From: a bacterium
Lineage (GTDB): Bacteria > Actinomycetota > Acidimicrobiia > Spongiisociales > JAHEDJ01
Direction of reading: 5' to 3'
DNA: 63,760 nt
Assembly (NCBI GenBank): GCA_024641325.1
Contig: JAHEDJ010000008.1
Location: 1-63,760, forward strand
In this document: positions 60,189 to 63,760 of the stretch, piece after piece
Position numbering within the stretch: position 1 is the stretch's first letter
Layout of the letters: each line of letters begins with the position of its first letter
Made by a program: the position numbers and the translations under genes
The notes under the pieces: generated by a model
Told to the model about the DNA's origin: nothing
Seen by the model: the letters and a program-made list of their open reading frames with translations, nothing else
Databases searched by the model: none

Positions 60189-63100
60189 ATGGCCCGCGAC
60201 AGCTTCGCTCACCTCCACGTTCACACCGAGTTCTCGATGCTCGACGGTGCGGCTCGTGTGAACGACCTGGTCCGTGCCGTCAAAGCTGACGGACAACCGG
60301 CGGTAGCGATTACCGATCACGGGGCTATGTACGGCGTTGTCGATTTCTACAAAGCGGCGACCGCGGTGGGTGTCAAGCCGATCATCGGCGTCGAAGCGTA
60401 TGTGACGCCGGGCAGCAGATTCGACCGTCCGGCTCGCGCTGAGAACGTTCGACACCATATGACGTTGCTGGCCGAGAACCAGGTTGGATATCGCAACCTG
60501 ATGCAGCTGGTCAGCAAGTCGTACCTCGAGGGCTATTACTACAAACCACGAATGGACCTGGACCTGCTCAGCCGCTACTCCGAAGGCATCATTGCCACGT
60601 CCGGATGTCTGGGCGGACATGTGCCGAGCCTCCTCGCTCCGGATGCTTCGCGTGAAGAGGGGAACCGGCAAATGACCCGGGACATGAACGGAGCCGTTGC
60701 GGCTGCCGCCATGTACCAGGATATCTTCGGCCGCGACAACTTCTTCATCGAACTCGGGGACCACGGCATCGAGGCGCAGCGGCGGATTCTGCCCGACCTG
60801 GTCGACATCTCCGCCAGGATCGGCGCACCTCTGTTGGCCGCCAACGACTCTCACTACATCACGGCCGAGGATGCCGCGGCTCACGATGTCTTGCTCTGTA
60901 TTCAGACCGGGTCGACGCTCGATGATGCCAGTCGGTTCCGGTTCGAAGGCACAGGTTTGTATGTCAAGACTGCAGAAGAGATGCGGAATCTCTTCCCGGA
61001 GGAGAGGTTTCCCGGCGCGACCTCGAACACGCTCTGGGTGGCCGAACGGGCCGACGTGGAGCTCGAGTTCGGCAAGATCCTGCTGCCGGTGTTTCCGGTT
61101 CCGGAGGGTCACACAGAACTGTCTTACCTCAGAGAGTTGGTGGAAGAGGGTGCCCGACACCGATACGGCGATCCACTTCCGGACGATGCCCGCGAGCGCA
61201 TCGAGCATGAGCTGCGGATCATCGAAGAGATGGGATTCCCGGCCTATTTTCTGATCGTCTGGGATCTGATCCGATATGCAAACCAGCAACGGATTCGAGT
61301 CGGGCCGGGTCGGGGCAGCGCTGCCGGCTCGATCATCGCCTACTGCCTGAAGATCACGGCACTCGACCCCCTTCAGTACGGCATGATCTTCGAGCGATTC
61401 CTCAACCCGGGCCGTCGCGAGATGCCCGACATCGATATGGACTTCGACGAGCGTTACCGGGGCGAGCTGATTCGCTATGCCGCGGAGAAATACGGATCCG
61501 ATCACGTTGCCCAGATCATCACTTTCTCGACGATCAAAGGAAAGCAGGCGATTCGCGACGCGGCGCGTGTGTTGGGACATCCCTACGGATTAGGTGACCG
61601 GGTGGCCAAGCTCATGCCGCCTGCCATTCTCGGCAAAGAGGCCTCCCTGGAGCAATGCCTGACACCGCCGCCGCCGGAGGCGGACGTAACCGTCAAGGAC
61701 TGGTATTCAAACGCTTCCGGTTTGCGCGAGGCGTACGAGGCTGAAGCAGAGGTCCGGCAGGTCGTCGACGCGGCGAAAGGCCTCGAGGGGCTGCGTCGCC
61801 AGGATTCCATTCACGCCGCCGCGGTGGTCATTGCTCCGGAGCCGCTGACCGGACTCGTTCCGATTCAGCAGAAAGGCGAAGGGTCGGAGATCGTCACTCA
61901 GTACGAGATGCACGGCATCGCCGACCTGGGACTGTTGAAGATGGACTTCCTCGGCCTCAGAACACTCGCCATCATCGAACGGACGCTGGAACTGATCGAG
62001 GGCTCCGGCGGCGGGTTGATCGACATCGACAATGTGCCTCTCGACGACGAGAAGACATTCGAATTGATCAGGGCGACCGACACGATCGGAGTGTTTCAAC
62101 TCGAGGGTTCCGCGATGCGATCACTCATCAGGTCCCTCCAACCCGACGTTTTCGACCACATCGTCGCCACCAACGCCTTGTTTCGCCCGGGCCCGATGGG
62201 TCAGAACATGCATTACGAGTACGCCGAGAGGAAGAACGGGCGGAAGCCGGTCGAGTACCCCCATCCGGCGACGCAGCCGTTCCTCGAGTCAACCTACGGC
62301 ATCATCGTTTATCAGGAACAGGTCATGCAGGTGGCGCGCGACATTGCCGGCTACTCGATGGCCGAGGCGGACAATCTCCGCAAGGCAATGGGCAAGAAGA
62401 TCAAGTCCGTCATGGAAGCCGAGAAGCAGAAGTTCGTTGAGGGATGTGCCGCGCAAGGGCACCCGGCCAGCCTCGGTAGGGAACTCTGGGACGCCATAGA
62501 ACCTTTCGCCGGCTACGGCTTCAATATCCCCCATAGTGCTTGCTACGCCTACATCGCCTATCAGACGGCATATCTGAAGGCGCATTATCCGGCCGAGTAC
62601 ATGGCTGCCATTTTGACGTCGACGAAGAAGGACAAGGACCGCACTGCGCTGTATCTCGGTGAGTCCCGCAGCATGGGTGTCGACGTTCTGGTCCCAGACG
62701 TCAATGAATCCGAAGTCGACTTCACCGTTCGGGACGGCAAGGTTCGCTTCGGGTTGTCGGCGGTCCGAAACGTCGGAGAGGGCGTCGTCGAGCGCATTAT
62801 CGAGGCCAGAGCCACCGGCGGGCCGTTCGTCGATTTTCAGGATTTTGCCGACCGGGTTGATGTCTCTGCGCTCAACCGCCGGACTGTGGAATCCCTCATC
62901 AAGGCCGGAGCGTTCGACGCGCTCGGGCTCACCCGGAAGGGCTTGATCCTCACTTTCGAACAGGTGCTCGAGTCGACGATTGCCCGTCGACGAAAGGAAG
63001 ATCTCGGACAGTTCAGCCTGTTTGGAGGACAGGAGGAGGTGTTCACAGAGCTCGTTGAGATTCCCGACGGCGAGTGGGACAAGCGAACGAAACTCGGTTT

Positions 63101-63695
63101 CGAGAAAGAGATGCTGGGCCTCTTCATCTCCGACCATCCGCTTCTCGGCATCGAGGGATTGTTGCGCCGGCAGACCACCTGCGGAATACCGGAGCTCATG
63201 GATCTCACCGACGGTGCTTCGATCATGGTCGGCGGTCTCGTATCCGGCATCAATCGACGTTTCACCCGCAAAGGCGATCAAATGATCTACTTCACGCTCG
63301 AGGATCTCGCCGGTTCTGTGGAGGTTGTGGCGTTTCCGCGCACCGTCAATGAGTTCGGGCCCTTGATCAGGGAGGATGCGATCCTGCTCATCAAAGGTCG
63401 CCTCGATCACCGCGGCGAAGATGTGAAGGTGATGAGCCATGCGATCGAGGAGCCGCAACTCGAACCAGACGGGGCGGTCACTCTCGAGATCCCGGCGCGT
63501 CTCCTCTCTGCCGAGAGGGTGAAGCAGTTGAAGGACGTCCTGGTCAACCATCCCGGACCGGCTCCGGTCTATCTCCATATGACCACCGATACCGGCCACA
63601 AGGTGCTGAAGCTCGGTGACGATCATCGCGTGGAACCGCGCTCAGATCTCTATGCCGAGTTGCGCGAGTTGTTCGGCCAGAAGGCGATTCTTTGA
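60189..63695 (+). CDS. dnaE: DNA polymerase III alpha subunit (DnaE1)
   Basis: A 1168-residue replicative polymerase. The PHP domain opens FAHLHVHTEFSMLDGAARVNDLV, with metal ligands and AITDHGAMYGVVDFYKAA; its full ligand set suggests an active proofreading PHP, as in other actinobacteria. The palm has GPGRGSAAGSIIAYCLKI and the catalytic Asp in MPDIDMDFDERYRGE (near 414). PHSACYAYIAYQTAYLKAHYPAEYMAA follows, then a helix-hairpin-helix region and an OB fold (MVGGLVSGINRRFTRKGDQMIYFTLEDLAGSVEVVAFP). Complete within the window. Confidence 0.97.
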   Translation: MARDSFAHLHVHTEFSMLDGAARVNDLVRAVKADGQPAVAITDHGAMYGVVDFYKAATAVGVKPIIGVEAYVTPGSRFDRPARAENVRHHMTLLAENQVGYRNLMQLVSKSYLEGYYYKPRMDLDLLSRYSEGIIATSGCLGGHVPSLLAPDASREEGNRQMTRDMNGAVAAAAMYQDIFGRDNFFIELGDHGIEAQRRILPDLVDISARIGAPLLAANDSHYITAEDAAAHDVLLCIQTGSTLDDASRFRFEGTGLYVKTAEEMRNLFPEERFPGATSNTLWVAERADVELEFGKILLPVFPVPEGHTELSYLRELVEEGARHRYGDPLPDDARERIEHELRIIEEMGFPAYFLIVWDLIRYANQQRIRVGPGRGSAAGSIIAYCLKITALDPLQYGMIFERFLNPGRREMPDIDMDFDERYRGELIRYAAEKYGSDHVAQIITFSTIKGKQAIRDAARVLGHPYGLGDRVAKLMPPAILGKEASLEQCLTPPPPEADVTVKDWYSNASGLREAYEAEAEVRQVVDAAKGLEGLRRQDSIHAAAVVIAPEPLTGLVPIQQKGEGSEIVTQYEMHGIADLGLLKMDFLGLRTLAIIERTLELIEGSGGGLIDIDNVPLDDEKTFELIRATDTIGVFQLEGSAMRSLIRSLQPDVFDHIVATNALFRPGPMGQNMHYEYAERKNGRKPVEYPHPATQPFLESTYGIIVYQEQVMQVARDIAGYSMAEADNLRKAMGKKIKSVMEAEKQKFVEGCAAQGHPASLGRELWDAIEPFAGYGFNIPHSACYAYIAYQTAYLKAHYPAEYMAAILTSTKKDKDRTALYLGESRSMGVDVLVPDVNESEVDFTVRDGKVRFGLSAVRNVGEGVVERIIEARATGGPFVDFQDFADRVDVSALNRRTVESLIKAGAFDALGLTRKGLILTFEQVLESTIARRRKEDLGQFSLFGGQEEVFTELVEIPDGEWDKRTKLGFEKEMLGLFISDHPLLGIEGLLRRQTTCGIPELMDLTDGASIMVGGLVSGINRRFTRKGDQMIYFTLEDLAGSVEVVAFPRTVNEFGPLIREDAILLIKGRLDHRGEDVKVMSHAIEEPQLEPDGAVTLEIPARLLSAERVKQLKDVLVNHPGPAPVYLHMTTDTGHKVLKLGDDHRVEPRSDLYAELRELFGQKAIL

Positions 63696-63697
63696 GA

Positions 63698-63726
63698 GCG
63701 GCCGTTGGCAATTGGCCATTGGCCGC
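63698..63726 (+). terminator. Imperfect stem-loop after dnaE
   Basis: GCGGCC (63698-63703) pairs with GGCCGC (63721-63726) and an inner TGGC/GCCA pair continues the stem after a 2-nt mismatch. It starts 2 bp after the dnaE stop. No T-tract; the sequence repeats TTGGC blocks. The last 34 bp of the window show nothing recognisable. Confidence 0.35.
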
Positions 63727-63760
63727 GCATTCGTGACGATCGAATCTGGTATTCGAATAT

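Noticed and set aside
60153-61580. 475-codon minus-strand ORF opposite dnaE
   Set aside because: Antisense to the PHP and palm domains of dnaE, where the plus strand is certain.
1-63760. CRISPR arrays, rRNA or tRNA genes
   Set aside because: No regularly spaced direct repeats of CRISPR size and no rRNA or tRNA-like sequence were seen; the only tandem repeat is the two-copy element after fabF.

Overview
The window is GC-rich, gene-dense chromosomal DNA from an actinobacterium. Evidence for this is the gene content (DUF3040 protein, DivIVA/Wag31, SepF, YggT, a type-2 IleS, a cell-division cluster without ftsA), frequent GTG and TTG starts, and several genes that seem to be leaderless with a TANNNT -10 box just before the start codon. 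The style (fused cyclase-ATPase-TPR protein, tandem phosphofructokinases) suggests a deep lineage such as Acidimicrobiia, but that placement is inference. There is no clear prophage, insertion sequence, CRISPR array, rRNA or tRNA.

Layout. 1-4.4 kb: the end of an unknown gene, an SDR, a redoxin-like protein without cysteines, an M50 protease with a C-terminal regulatory region, a DUF2071 protein and a Nei-type DNA glycosylase. 4.6-13.7 kb: a large signalling protein (zinc ribbons, class III cyclase, ATPase, TPR), an alanine-type aminotransferase, an alpha-glucan phosphorylase, a secreted coiled-coil RlpA-like protein and a threonine aldolase. 13.8-18.1 kb: a compact fatty-acid operon fabD-fabH-fabG-acpP-fabF, followed by two 60-bp-spaced hairpin repeats. 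18.2-22.8 kb: two membrane proteins, Nudix hydrolase, histidine phosphatase, DNA polymerase IV, DUF3040 protein, MerR regulator. 22.8-32.5 kb: a MoxR-DUF58-TgpA operon, a divergent pair of unknown genes, a lipoprotein, a degenerate serine-recombinase-like protein, an HNH nuclease, a secreted protein and a universal stress protein.

32.7-49.8 kb is the division and cell wall (dcw) cluster: mraZ-rsmH-ftsL-ftsI-murE-mraY-murD-ftsW-murG-murC-murB-ftsQ-ftsZ-pgeF-yggS-sepF-yggT-divIVA. Most junctions are 1-16 bp overlaps, so translation is probably coupled. murF is missing from its usual place between murE and mraY. The cluster begins with a textbook MraZ box promoter, and an mraW-type RNA stem lies between mraZ and rsmH.

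49.8-63.7 kb: ileS on the opposite strand, a DUF167 gene, a DksA/TraR zinc-finger gene, lspA, rluD, an unknown gene, a minus-strand operon of a DUF2090 aldolase-like protein with two phosphofructokinases carrying opposite donor signatures, a rhomboid protease, and the replicative polymerase gene dnaE.

No single locus is an obvious new defence or mobile system. The best leads are the mraZ/rsmH leader elements, the ftsL-ftsI micro-ORF, the two-phosphofructokinase/aldolase-like operon, the palindromic repeats after fabF, and the unknown pair next to MoxR-DUF58-TgpA.
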